Shown: positions 21,600 to 32,127, counted from the first letter of the stretch. The stretch: DNA of 64,000 nucleotides from Tretioscincus oriximinensis (GCA_022410635.1 JAJVDF010000343.1:912423-976422), one strand, 5' to 3'. Notes: generated by a model not told the origin, from the letters alone. A program made the numbers and translations.

Positions 21600-21895
21600 T
21601 AGAGCATTCAGTANTGGGGACACGGTAAAATAATGAGACTTTNAGGCTAGATGTAAAAGGCTTTCACAGAGAATGCTGGGAATTGTAGTAAGGCAAGCAC
21701 AGCAATGACTTATGGGGCCTGCCATGTGAGAAGAATGCAAGGCAACGTAATGAAACAGCGTGGAAAATTGGAGGTAGGTGAGGTGGAATTGTGGATATGT
21801 TTTTCCGGATCTAAAATAAATAACGAAATTAAACATCTCATGGGGAGGAACCCTAAGATATGCATTCAAGATGACTTCAAAACTCACATATAGCA
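21600..21895 (+). repeat. Rep-Z, longest plus-strand copy
   Basis: Contains ggctagatgtaaaaggcttt, gaatgctgggaattgtagta, gaaaattggaggtaggtgag, tgtttttccggatctaaaat. Copies at 44441-44570 and, inverted, 41868-42130 share these blocks. Class unknown; no coding potential. Confidence 0.65.
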
Positions 21896-22132
21896 AACAT
21901 GGAAGTTTGCAGGTCGCTGCTTAAGACCCCTCCAGGTTGTATTTTCATGTTTTGCCTTGCCCTTGTATAAGCAAGTATTACAAGGTTATAACTAATCATT
22001 TCGAGCCTTTTTATAAAGCAAAGGAAGATGGATTTCCTGGAGACGTGGACACTGCAGAGACGGAGATGATCTTATTTAAAATCTTTTAATCTCACCTTCT
22101 TTCTCTCCCTTTCTCTCTGTCTCTTCTTAAAG
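21896..22132. other. unannotated, ends in a strong polypyrimidine tract
   Basis: The last 50 bases (ctcaccttctttctctccct and onwards to ttcttaaag) are pyrimidine-rich and lead into the candidate exon acceptor. Confidence 0.5.
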
Positions 22133-22290
22133 GCTGGATTGGTCTTGACTGCAAATGTGATTCTGGAACACATATTGCTAGGAGATATTATCAGCCTGTC
22201 CAAATCATCACCTTGCCTTGCTCAGCTCATTTGAAAACATGAAATTACGATGGTGTTTATATTTCCGTGGTTTCTATCGTCTCATTCAAG
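22133..22290 (+). CDS. candidate 5' exon with start codon, protein not identified
   Basis: Bounded by an acceptor after a 45-base pyrimidine run (AG at 22131-22132) and a consensus donor CAAG|GTGAGT at 22291. The 158 bases contain no repeat I recognise. An ATG at 22239 opens a frame of 17 codons (MKLRWCLYFRGFYRLIQ) that runs phase-1 into the donor; upstream of it would be 5' UTR. These are the best paired splice signals in the window. It may belong to a gene extending to the right, but I saw no following exon. A non-coding RNA exon or chance pairing remain possible. Confidence 0.4.
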
Positions 22291-22704
22291 GTGAGTTGAC
22301 AGGCTGACTAAAAGAGGGGGGGGGATTTTTTTATCTACTTAACTTCCTTGTGAAGGCACACGTCGGGGTGAAACTCAATTATATAGCAAATTAAAATGCA
22401 CCCTCTATTCAGGCATTGAAACACCACCATGAATATGCCAGTTTATAAAGACTTTGAAAACAGACCTGTCATTTGAAGAATATCGGGCTGTGAGGGCTTT
22501 TGTGTCATCTGTTCCTAGCATCAGAGAGAAGGATAAGAGACAGTATAGCATGGTGCAAACTATGACAAAGGTAAGCTATTACCGACAACCAACTGCGAAA
22601 TCCTGTAGCAACATCTTCAACTGCTCAGTTTGCCCTGTGCTGATTAACAAAGTTAAAGCTTATGGAGAGAGCAATACAACTGANGGATAAAATAACACAG
22701 TTCT
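22291..22704. other. unannotated stretch
   Basis: No partner exon recognised in the 78-codon frame at 22454-22690. Confidence 0.4.
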
Positions 22705-22732
22705 TGCCAAATAAATAAATAAATAAATAAAA
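22705..22732 (+). repeat. (AAAT)n microsatellite
   Basis: Six to seven AAAT units; the body of a SINE-B that could have supplied it is not visible. Confidence 0.85.
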
Positions 22733-22789
22733 CAGCTAGCCTGTCTTTTTCTTCATAGTATCTAAAGTGCTATGAGATCTTCTTGTTGG

Positions 22790-23115
22790 GTAACCGGTGG
22801 GAGAGTTCAACATTCCAAGGCATAACGACCAATGACAGGGATTAGAATTCTGGCAGCCTCCAGAGACCAGTGACAGGGCTTGGAACTTTGGCAGCTTCCA
22901 GAGTCCTGGATGGAAAATTCTCTAGGTGGACAGTTCTCTGGGTGGAAAGTTGTGAGAANTGGAATATACGTACTGTTGGGACCAGTACTGTGAGGGAAAT
23001 GAAGGAAAGAATGGAAAATGGAAGGAATGAACTAAACAAAGAAGCAGCAAGTGAAAGGGGCAAGGGAAGGGGCAAGGGAGTGGGGGAGTGGGTGGAGGCA
23101 TGGATGAAAAAACTT
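22790..23115 (+). mobile_element. Heli-1 copy, internally deleted
   Basis: Opposite orientation to the copies at 17835 and 46460. Carries the tandem gaccartgacaggg motifs, gaccagtactgtgaggg, the GGAA-type tract and gtggaggcatgg. The hairpin/CTAG terminus is missing. Confidence 0.6.
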
Positions 23116-23119
23116 TCTA

Positions 23120-23303
23120 TCAGTCAGGGTGATAANCCAGTGGAACAGTTTGTCCTTCACTGGAAGTTCGCCTTCACTGGAAGTCTTCAAACAGAGACTA
23201 GACAGTCATATCTCTGGGGTGGTTTAAGGAATCCTGCATTGAACAGGGGATTGGACCCGATGACCCTGGAGGTCCCTTCCAACTCTATGATTCTATGATT
23301 TGA
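23120..23303 (+). mobile_element. CR1-b 3' end
   Basis: From tcagtcagggtgataancca to ccaactctatgattctatga, the CR1-b terminal repeat. It contains a small tandem duplication of cttcactggaagt. Confidence 0.9.
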
Positions 23304-23706
23304 TTTTGAAAGTAAGGGAGGTGAGGGGCTAGAATGCAACAGGTTGATTCCACTAGTTGTTGCAAATAAAATTACAAAAGAAAAAAAGGAAATGAATTTT
23401 AAAAGTTCTTTGAAGTTGCACCTCTTTACCCTGGTCTTTGGGTACAGGGCAGGTTATTGTACTGCAAAGAAATAAAAAGTATAGGATTATAGGATTTTAG
23501 AGTTGGAAGGGACCTCCAGGGCCATGGGGTACAATCCTCTGCTCAATGCAGGATTCATTAAACCATCCCAGACAGGTGACTGTCCAGTCTCTGTTTGAAG
23601 ACTTCCAGGGAAGGCGAACTCACCACCTCCTGTGGCAAACTGTTCCACTGGTTTATCACTCTGATTGTTAGAAAGTTTTTTCTGATATCTAATCTAAATC
23701 TCCTCC

Positions 23707-23771
23707 TGGTTTATTGTTTATTGTCAATATTATTATTTACTGGAAAATCAATAAAAATATTATTAAAAAAA
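23707..23771 (+). mobile_element. 65-bp poly-A-tailed retro-insertion (L1-like 3' tail)
   Basis: Inserted in the CR1-b relic with the 11-bp target duplication AAATCTCCTCC at 23696-23706 and 23772-23782. The insert ends in aatattattaaaaaaaaa, a poly-A tail, so it is an extremely 5'-truncated LINE/L1-type or similar retroposed transcript end. Confidence 0.8.
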
Positions 23772-23989
23772 AAATCTCCTCCCTTGCAGTTTCATCCCAT
23801 TGTTTCCAGTCCTTCCTTGTGCTAATGAGAACAGTCCTGATCCCTCTGCTCTGTGGCAGCCCTTCAGGTATTTGTAGACAGCTATCAGGTCTCCTCTCAG
23901 TCTTCTCTTTTGCAAACTAAACATCCCTGAATCCTTTAACCGTTCCTCATAGGACATGGTTTCCAGACCTCTCACCATNCTTGTAACTC

Positions 23990-24804
23990 GCTTTTGAACT
24001 TGCTCTAGTTTCTCAATGTCCCTGAACACAGGATACCAAGTGTGGTTGTACCAAAGTACTGTAGAGAGGAATAATTACTTCACGTGACCGAGATTCTATG
24101 CCACTCTTGATACATCCCAGGATTGTGTTTGCCTTTTTTGCAGCTGCTTCACACTGTTGACTCATGTTTAATCTGTGATCTACCAAAACATCCAGGTCCT
24201 TCTCACCTGTGCTGCTGCTCAGACATATTCCTCCCATCCTATATGTGCTGTTTTCATTATTTTTGCACAGATGTAGGATCTTGCATTTCTCTCTATTAAA
24301 TATCATTCTGTTATTTTCAGCCCATTGTTCCAGCTTGTCTAGATCTTTGTGAATCCTTTCTCTATCTTATTTAGTATTAGCAACACCACCTAACTTGGTG
24401 TCATCAGCAAATTTGATAAGTCTCCCTTCAATTCCCTCATGTAGGTTATTTATTAATATGTTAAATAGCACTGGGCCTAGGACAGACCCTTGTAGTACCC
24501 CACTTGAAACATTATTCCAATTGGATGTGCAACCATTTATTACCATTCTTTGAGTATCACGGAGCCAGTTTTGAATCCATCTCACTGTTGTTTTGTCAGT
24601 TTCTTACTTGACCATTTTTTCAATAAGGATGGAATGTGATACTCTGTCAAATGCTTTACTGAAGTCAAGATACACCATGTCTACTGCATTTCCCTGATCA
24701 ACCCATTTGGTGATTCTATCATAGAAAGAAATTAGATTAGTCTGGAATGACTTGTTTGTTACAAATCCATGTTGGCTCTGATTAATTACTGTATTCCTAT
24801 CCAA
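23990..24804 (-). pseudogene. CR1 reverse transcriptase relic
   Basis: Two long minus-strand frames carry the catalytic motifs in order: motif A as YLDFSKAFDRVSHSILIEKM (24604-24804), motif B as [20 protein letters not shown], and motif C as FADDTKLG (24367-24585). An in-frame stop near 24605 separates them. The next frames hold the C-terminal region ([38 protein letters not shown]). Several stops and shifts make it non-functional. Confidence 0.9.
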
Positions 24805-24960
24805 ATGCTGGCATACATGCTGCTTTATAACTTATTCAAGGAGCTTTCCTGGTATTGATGTCAGACTCACAGGCCTGTAGTTTCCTGCTTCCACCTTTTT
24901 ACCCTTTTTGAAGATAGGGACAACATTTGTCCTTACTGATAGCCCCTTCAAGGGCTACCA

Positions 24961-25694
24961 ATGGAATGGCATTGTGATACAGAAACCCAATCGTACAGTT
25001 CATATCATGAGGATGAAGTCTATTACCGCACTTTTTGGGACTATAAGATGCACTCCCACCCCTCTGTGCCCCCCCCAAAAAAAATTCTTCTTCAATGTAG
25101 CAGCCTGTTGTATTCATTAGAAGATTGTTTCACCTAATGTTTTCCTGGGTGGCCCTTATGAATACATTGGGATAAACAAAAAGGCATGCATCTCATCTTG
25201 AATTCACAGTGTGATAAATATTTCACCTTTCTAACCGCTNTGAATCAGAATGGCATTCCTATGCCTCTCAAGGAAGTGTTGTCTTTCCGACCAGCAGTTC
25301 AGCAAGGATAAATCATACAAGGTTTTCAACATATAACCCAGCTTTACTGTCATTTCCAACTAAGTGATAAGACACTCACGGAGTACCTCTCGTGTTTAGT
25401 ACTTCTGATTCAACGTTCGATCTCTTGACACTAACAAACAGAAGTCAGATAAAATCAATGTTGCTACAAGATTGCATTTAAACTAAAAGTAACTGAATCC
25501 TTCTGCTGCTGTGTAAACAGACACTGAATGATAGACCTCTCCAATTATCTATTTATGATTCAGCCCAAAGCCATAAAAAAGGGGAAAGACTTGCTATTGA
25601 AAAGGCAGCCATAATATCATCAAGCCCAACATTTTCACAACTTTAGGGAATAGTTGCTAGAAAGAGTTCTCATCCACTGATTAAAATAGGGTTA
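24961..25694. other. unannotated stretch
   Basis: No recognised repeat or gene. Confidence 0.4.
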
Positions 25695-25938
25695 CCAGGA
25701 TAGAAATTTACAGCTTTAATGGCTATAGAAGAGGGGGATTTTCTCCAGATGCAACTTCTAATGCCTACATCACCAAGGGTGGGGGGATTTATTTATTTTT
25801 CACACCCAATAAAAAGTGTAAACTTTTAATTATCTGATTTTTCTCCCCAGGAACTGCAGGAATTATAAGCTGCATCTGATGAAAGTTCCCCTCTTCCACA
25901 TCCATTATAACTGCAAATTCCTATTCTGGTTTTTATGT
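25695..25938. mobile_element. fold-back element with ~65-bp terminal inverted repeats
   Basis: The left arm (ccaggatagaaatttacagc, tttaatggctatagaagagg, tctccagatgcaacttctaa) is mirrored by the right arm (attataagctgcatctgatg, ctcttccacatccattataa, ctgcaaattcctattctgg). A diverged half copy is near 7400-7560. Probably a non-autonomous DNA transposon; target duplication not clear. Confidence 0.7.
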
Positions 25939-26054
25939 TGTAAAACCTCTACCTTTCCCATTCCTCGAGACAGAAGCATTCTTGCTTCTATTCCAGAAAC
26001 ATGAAGTATGAATACTCCATTCTAGACCTTCAGTGTCCTTCGTACCTGGTTACT

Positions 26055-26259
26055 TTCATAAGAACGCAAGAGGAGCCCTGNTGAATGTGCCCATCCAGTC
26101 CAGCATTTTGACACCCACAGCGGCCCACCAATTGCACCTGGGCAGTGTCAAGTAGAAAAAGGGAAAGCCCTTACCTGTTTTTGACTTCCTGCAAGGGGCA
26201 TTTCAGGAATCTTGCCTGTTGCTCCATCTCGGAGGCAGTACATTCTCCCTATCTGTAAC
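26055..26259 (-). mobile_element. CR1-a 3' UTR fragment
   Basis: Tail first (ttcataagaacgcaag), then gcccaccaattgcacctggg and gcatttcaggaatcttgcct. A variant subfamily shared with 29464 and 51878. Confidence 0.85.
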
Positions 26260-26663
26260 TAGGGGTGCCATATGTCCCGGAAAGCTGGGAATGTCCCGGA
26301 TTTGGGGACAAGGATACTGTTCCATCCGGGTTTAGTAAAATTAAGTAAAAATCCCAGATGTAAATTCCCTGATGCATAAGGCAAAGGGGAACTGCATGGC
26401 GGGGATGACGACAGCAGGAACAGGTTGGCTGTGTGCTCCAAAATGCTTCTTGGGTGCTGGAAAGAACCTTGATCATGCCGTAGCTGCTTCACTGCAGGAG
26501 GCAGGGTTTCGCACCTGCTATAAAAGGCAGAGCGCACCTCGCCTCCTTTGCTGAGTGTAAAGGAAAGACACATGCGTGCGCATGTGTATGTGCACGTCCG
26601 CGTGCGTATGCGCGCACTCGTGTCTGTGTCCCGTTTTTGGACACTTTGATTATGGCAATCCTA
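26260..26663 (+). mobile_element. hAT-X element
   Basis: Ends TAGGGGTGCCATATGTCCCGG-like at the left and its degenerate complement (atggcaatccta) at the right. The interior has an alternating purine-pyrimidine GT/GC tract at 26570-26630 and a ccctgatgca block, both shared in inverted orientation or order with the 28960 copy. Flanks share only taact, so the target duplication is eroded. Confidence 0.7.
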
Positions 26664-28354
26664 ACTAACTGAGTAAAAATATGTCATGTGACATGTAGAA
26701 TACAGAAATCTGTATCAATGGGGTACAGAAATTGATGTCTAGATACCACTTCTAGGGTGGAAATACAGGCAGGATGTCCAAAACCAACTGGTGTGACGGG
26801 ATGCTGGAACAGATTGGATCCTCTTTTGCTTTTGATTCTTACTAGTCTGAATTGTGATTACAAAATGCAGGTTTTGCATTTTAAAAAGAAATAAAAAAGC
26901 TTTCAGTATCTAAGGCTCCCTCCACACAAACCCATAACATCTTAAGTTCCAATCACAATCCCAGGCAAACAGTCCCTCATCTTTCTGCAAACAAACCATT
27001 AAAAAAACCTCTTTTACTCCTTTCTTGAACATTTTGCTAGTCTTTCTCAGCAGCCACAAAAATGCAGGATGCCCCTTTGGCTAACGAGAAGGCCAAAAAG
27101 GGATGGAAGTCTGGATGCTGATTCTACAGCTGTGATTTTTCCCCTCTCCCACGATCTATTCTGGCATTTCTTTGCACTGTAGGCTTAAATTGTTGCTGCC
27201 TGACAGGGAGGGTGAGGACCTCTCAAGTTAGCAACACCAAAAATAATACAGGATTATTTATCCTCTTGCTCTAGGGAATGAGAGAACCTTGCGAATACTT
27301 CCCAATCTGTCTCCTACCCAGACAAGAAAGGGCAGACCTCATTAGCACCAGGGAGAGAATTGTGTGGCAGGCAATCAGGCTCTATTGAAACATGTCTGGT
27401 GCCCAAACTTGCATCACAATCTAGGCAGAAGGGATTAAGTTAATTAGTTTCATCCAATAACTTCTGCATTTGAATAATTGCCATCAAGTCAACTAATTTT
27501 TTTCACCCGCCAAAATGGCAGAGATGAAAGGGGCTACATTAGTTTGTTTTATATATATATATATATATATATACTAGTTGGGGATGGCCATTCCTAAGAC
27601 CATGAATGGAACAGCCTTCTAGCACCCTCCACACCACCCGGTCCAGCTACCGCCACTCTTGCTACCAGTGATGTGACCACTAGCAAGGGTGCCTCTTGGG
27701 ACTTCCTGAGTGACTACAGGCCCTGGTGCTGACCTGTGTATCACCAAGGGGGAAATGGGTTTACATATGGCATTTTACCCAATAGCCTGATTTCAAGTTG
27801 ATGGACACCAATTGTGTCCAATGATCTGACAAAGAGTGACGATCGCCATGATTTGCAAGATGTGAAATTCACGCTTGTGTTACCTCTAGGAGGTCCCGTT
27901 GTCTCGCTGCCTGACTGCTGCTCACAGCTGCCAGCAAAGCCTCACATACAGCCCACCTCATCCTCCTGTCCTGCTTAATCTCCATGTGTTGCAATCTGAG
28001 GAGCATGGTGGGCACTGATGCTACACTTGGCAGCTCTAAGGGCACTGGCTGCCATGTTCTCTTACTTCAGCTACTGCTGCACCCTTGTTCACCCTCTCGT
28101 TGAGTTCAACATTCTGAGCGCAGTCGTTGGTCCATAAAGACAATTGACATACCTCAGAATGGTAATATGTTTCTTATTAACGATAAGACATTTTCAAATA
28201 AGAGGAAGTGGTAGCTCCTGGGCACCATTTTCTGGGTATACAAAGGTGCCCAGGTGGGTAACAGGAGTGATTATCTCAGAGTCATTTGAATTTCCTTCAC
28301 TATTCATTTTTATTTCCCTCTGTAGAAGGGAGCCTCTGCAGAGCCCTAAGATAG
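26664..28354. other. unannotated stretch
   Basis: The longest stretch without a named repeat (1.7 kb). Contains a (TA)n at 27548-27572 and an AT-rich block with TAATTA-type motifs at 27430-27505 that could be conserved non-coding DNA. No exon found. Confidence 0.45.
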
Positions 28355-28695
28355 TGTCAGGGAATGAAAAATGCTTAGTCATATTTTAGGTAGGACTGTG
28401 ACTCATCATAGTGAGATGATGCAATGTAAGTGCAAGGTAAATGATGCAATCTCATAAGCTGTGGCCTTTAGTGCGATAGGTCATAACTGTGTATAAATGT
28501 AATATATAGTAACTTAGTAGTTTCTCTCACACTGATGTTTGATCCTGCTGGACATGCTGTTGGAGTGTGAACTGATTCCTGAATTCAAATGAAGACACTC
28601 CTGTGGAGTGAATGTTCAGTTGTGCTGTGTGCTTCCTGCCAGGATGTTCCTGTCTCACATCCAAGTTGTTGCCTTTGCTCTTCTGGCTACATTAC
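28355..28695 (+). mobile_element. LTR-like repeat, copy 1
   Basis: Homologous to 32128-32790. Begins TGTCAGGGAATGAAAAATG and has a TATA-like box (tataaatg) after gataggtcataactgtg, then ctctcacactgatgtttgat and gctggacatgctgttggagt. The shape fits a solo LTR of about 340 bases, but no poly-A signal or target duplication was found. Confidence 0.45.
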
Positions 28696-28959
28696 AACTC
28701 AGAATTTACACAGTAACAGATAATAGCTACAAGTCACAGCTTCTAGTAATATAATTTAAAACGCTCAGTGGTACAAATGACTTGCATGAGACTAGTGGTA
28801 ATCTTGACCAGATCTCTATTACGAACCCTCTGGTCCAAAACAATGGTAATCCACATTAATCAGTACCAAATCTGTACTAGTNCTGCTTTGGATTAAGCAG
28901 TGGAGATACCACATTTGGACTGGACTGGAGTGAGCTTGGGCATGGGGGCAATGTGCAGG

Positions 28960-29352
28960 TAGGGCTGCCATATTTTGGCAGCCCAAAACCGGGACGGGGA
29001 TGGGGTTGGGGGTGAGTGCACGTGCATGCACACACACGTGCGCGCGCACACATACGGACGCTTGTAGTGAGACAGGCACTACCCTAGTACTGAGCTGTCC
29101 TCCTGTCACAAACCCAGGCGTTTTTGCTCCGCTGGAGGTGAGTTGGCGTGCTTTGACTGACGCGAAACCCCGCCTCCAGCATTGGATCAGCTACGGCAGG
29201 CTCCGAGGTTCCTTCCAGGACCCTGGAAAGCGTTACTCGGGCTGCAGCCGTCAGCTCTCACGGCTCCTTTTCCTTTAAAATCCTGCATTTTTATATTCCC
29301 TGATGCAGCAAACCGGGATTGTCCCGCCTTCCCGGGACGTATGGCAACCCTA
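28960..29352 (+). mobile_element. hAT-X element with perfect 8-bp target duplication
   Basis: Termini TAGGGCTGCCA and TGGCAACCCTA. TGTGCAGG lies at 28952-28959 and again at 29353-29360, an exact 8-bp duplication, the hallmark of hAT transposons. No transposase. The interior has a CpG-containing alternating tract (cacacacacgtgcgcgcgca) at 29030-29050. Confidence 0.9.
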
Positions 29353-29463
29353 TGTGCAGGCATCTAATTGGCTGTAATGCTGCCCAACCTGTTTAATATA
29401 GACCTGCGCTGCTAGAGCTAATCCAGATCAAGCAAATTCTGATCCCTTAATACAGATTAAAGC

Positions 29464-29790
29464 ACATAAGAACATAAGAGGAGCCCTGCTGAATGGGGTC
29501 GGAGCCCATTTAGTCTAGCATTCTGTCTCACACAGTAGCCCACCAGTTGTACCTGGGCAGTCTAAAAGAGAAAAAGAAGCAGCAGAAGCAGCGGAGAAGG
29601 AGGAGGAGAAGAATCTGGTTTTATACCCCACCCTTTTCAACGAAGGGAAGTGAAATTTGGAAGTGAAAACCACAGACCAGTGACCCTCTGGGTGGAAAAA
29701 CTATTTTCCCTTGTCTGTCTTATTCTTCTGTCCATCAGCATCAAGAATTGCCCGCCAGTCCTTGTGTTATGCTAGATTAGCATGCTAAGG
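29464..29790 (-). mobile_element. CR1-a 3' UTR interrupted by a SINE-A tail fragment
   Basis: CR1-a in reverse (acataagaacataagaggag, ctcacacagtagcccaccag) is interrupted at about 29570-29645 by a SINE-A 3' piece (aggagaagaatctggtttta, ccccacccttttcaa) and resumes at cagtgaccctctgggtgg. Confidence 0.8.
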
Positions 29791-30774
29791 GCACCAAAAG
29801 CCAAAGAGAAAAGTGAGAATTGCTTTCTAGCAGAGGGAAATGTTGTTGTTCAAAAGTGTCAGAAGCAGCAGAGAGGCCAAATAAATTGAGATCAAAGGAC
29901 TTCCATTTAAACTAGGCGAAGATCGTCTGTGAATTTGGTGCGCGTTCTCTGACTCTCTTAAAATATGGTAAAATATGCCTCATCTGACATTCATTGGAGA
30001 ATCGACAGGCCACGAGCTGAAATTTCTGATTTCATTTTTCAGAGGTTGGTTAGAGCAGCTGAGATGCCTATCATTGGTAGTCATCAAATTAGGAGACTCC
30101 ATTGCCGCACATCAATACATGGGGTCCTCACAGTTAGCAGTACTTAGAGAAATTTAACTCATGTTAATTGAATGCTAATTATATGTGCAATTATTCCAGA
30201 TCACAGGGAGCTATAAGAGCGTCTGCCTTAACATTCAGTGCAAGTCCTCAAGCTATTTCTTTGGAAATCTGAGCTAATTGAGAGGCTTGGGGTTTCCCTA
30301 ACATCTTTCTCCGTCTATTTTGTTTTAATAAGATTTTGATATTTTAGCACAGAAGGTCACACCAGGGGAAAAGAAAAATTAAAGGAAGAATTTCACGTTT
30401 ACCGAAGTTTACATACAGCGATCAGGCTGGAGCAGAATGAAAAGTGGTTCTTGGAGCTGGCTGCCACAGCTTTAGGAAAGAGATGAAGACAACCTTCTTG
30501 TTCTGAAGGAAACAGAAGATAATAGAAACGGAGGGAGACAGAAGATTTGTATGCAAATGCTTGTGAAAAGTATCCATTGCCAAAACTGTTTTTTTTCCCT
30601 ACCTACTATTAATATTTCTTGCATGTTAACACAAGTACAGCACGAAAACANCAATTTATAGTTGGTTTAGTCTAGTTCTTCAGGTCTGAAGCTGGATTCA
30701 AAGAATGTGTTGGGATGACAGCCTACTTAAATGGTAGCTAAGGATTCTTGTTGGGTATGTTTCCATTTCCTTTT
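29791..30774. other. unannotated; homeodomain-motif-rich block
   Basis: Bases 30150-30215 (catgttaattgaatgctaat and tatgtgcaattattcc) cluster TAATTA/CAATTA motifs in unique-looking DNA and could be a conserved regulatory element. A hairpin-containing motif (ttcaggtctgaag) lies at 30680. Confidence 0.35.
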
Positions 30775-30802
30775 GAGAGCCAGTTTAGTGTAGTGGTTAG
30801 AG

Positions 30803-31324
30803 CATGGATCCCCAAACTTTTTAAACAGGGGACCAGTTCACTGTTCCTCAGACCGTTGGAGGCCTGGACTATAGTTTTAAAAAAACTATGAACAAATTCC
30901 TCGTTTTTGGGCCACTTAGTGTCATGAAGTGTTCATTGCCCATGCGCTATTGAGAGCCAGTTTGGTGTAGTGGTTAGAGTGTTGGACTCATACCTGGTAG
31001 TCTCCCGGTTCGATTCTCCAGTCCTCCATGAAAGCCAGCTGGGTAACCTTGGGCCAGTCACAGTTCTTTGAACTCTCTTAGCCCCACCTACTCCACAGGG
31101 TGTCTGTTGTGGAGAAAGCAACAAAAGCTATGTGCGCCACCATCCTGAGACCTTTGGGTATAGGGTGGGATACAAGTACAAATAAANAAATAAATAAATA
31201 AAAGGCAAGAGGTGTGTTACTGTGAGCCAAGGACTAGTCGGCTGCTAATCAGGACAGAAAGTGTCGAGAACGATATCTTGCTGGCCGGATAAATGCCTTC
31301 AGTGGCATACTTTGAGAACCCCCT
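30803..31324 (+). mobile_element. hAT-Charlie-like element, itself interrupted
   Basis: Left end catggatccccaaacttttt and right end tactttgagaaccccct are imperfect inverted repeats of the CAGGGGTCCCCAAACTTTTT type. The interior (ggccagttcactg-like segment, ggcctggactatagttttaa) resembles a known amniote hAT-derived repeat type. It carries an inner SINE-B. Confidence 0.8.
30952..31203 (+). mobile_element. SINE-B (inner), full length
   Basis: Head gagagccagtttggtgtagt, box-B-like cccggttcgattctc, body to gggtatagggtgggataca, tail aaataaanaaataaataa. It is the youngest layer of the nest and nearly full-length. Confidence 0.95.
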
Positions 31325-31744
31325 GGTTAGAGTGTTTGACTCTTATCTGGTAGTCTTCGAGTTCGATTCCCCACTCCTCCATGAAAGTCAGCTGGGTGAC
31401 CTTGGGCCAGTCACAGTTCTTTACCTAGTACACTTTTGGAAGAGGTTACTATAAGTATACATGATGGAATAAACTGCACATTTGTTATATGTAAGTATTT
31501 ACGCTCTGTCACATTATGAAGTGGCATATGTTATTATATATCTGATTCTGCAAGATTCAGAAACACACGGCTCTCCTGGTAAGAATTTGTACTGTCATTT
31601 TAAACAGTTGACAATTAGCTATTAGATAAAGTTGCCCAGCTCAGGTACAGTAAGGGCATCATCTCTTTTGGCCGCTGAGGAAAAAGAGCAGGAAGAGAGG
31701 TGATTGGTCAATGCCAATACAACCACCTATCAGTGACCAACATG

Positions 31745-31998
31745 GGCAAAAATACCCTTGCAAACCACTTTGAGACCCTTTGAAAGGTGGGAAAAGCGGG
31801 TATAAGAACCCAGTTCTTCTTCTTCTTCTTCGTCGTCGTCGTCGTCGTCTTCGTCATCGTCTTCGTCGTCGTCTTCGTCGTCTTCATCGTCGTCTTCGTC
31901 TTCGTCGTCATCGTCGTCTTCGTCTTATTGTTTTTCTTTTTCTTCTTCTTTTTTTTCTTTTTCTTTTTTTCTTTTTCTTCTTCTTCTTCTTCTTCTTA
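31745..31998 (+). mobile_element. SINE-A 3' end with expanded TTC/TCG tail
   Basis: SINE-A part aaaatacccttgcaaaccac to gtataagaacccagttctt, followed by a 180-base tail in which TTC units are mixed with many TCG units (31829-31925), an unusual CpG-rich microsatellite, and then T-rich CTT. Confidence 0.9.
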
Positions 31999-32127
31999 GG
32001 TGTAGCGATGCTTCCAAAGACTTCTTACTTGGAAAGAGATTATTTATATTATAAAGGTCTTGTAAATATTCTGCTACACGTAGTTAAATTTTGAAGGGCT
32101 GAATAGTGATCAGTCAATCATGAGAGA

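Larger units (their letters stand above)
23478..24960 (-). mobile_element. CR1-b LINE, best-preserved copy (RT region to 3' end)
   Basis: About 1.4 kb. On the minus strand it runs from the reverse transcriptase start (24.9 kb, same segment as 6186-6420) to the 3' end (ttagagttggaagggacctc near 23510). It is 5'-truncated and has no endonuclease domain. An unrelated 65-bp insertion is described separately. Confidence 0.9.
30775..31425 (+). mobile_element. SINE-B (outer), split by a hAT-Charlie-like element
   Basis: The head is at 30775-30802 (gagagccagtttagtgtagt then ggttagag) and the body resumes at 31325 (ggttagagtgtttgactctt). The repeated GGTTAGAG (30795-30802, 31325-31332) is the 8-bp target duplication of the inserted hAT. 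The 3' body stops at cacagttcttta, so the tail is lost. Confidence 0.9.
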
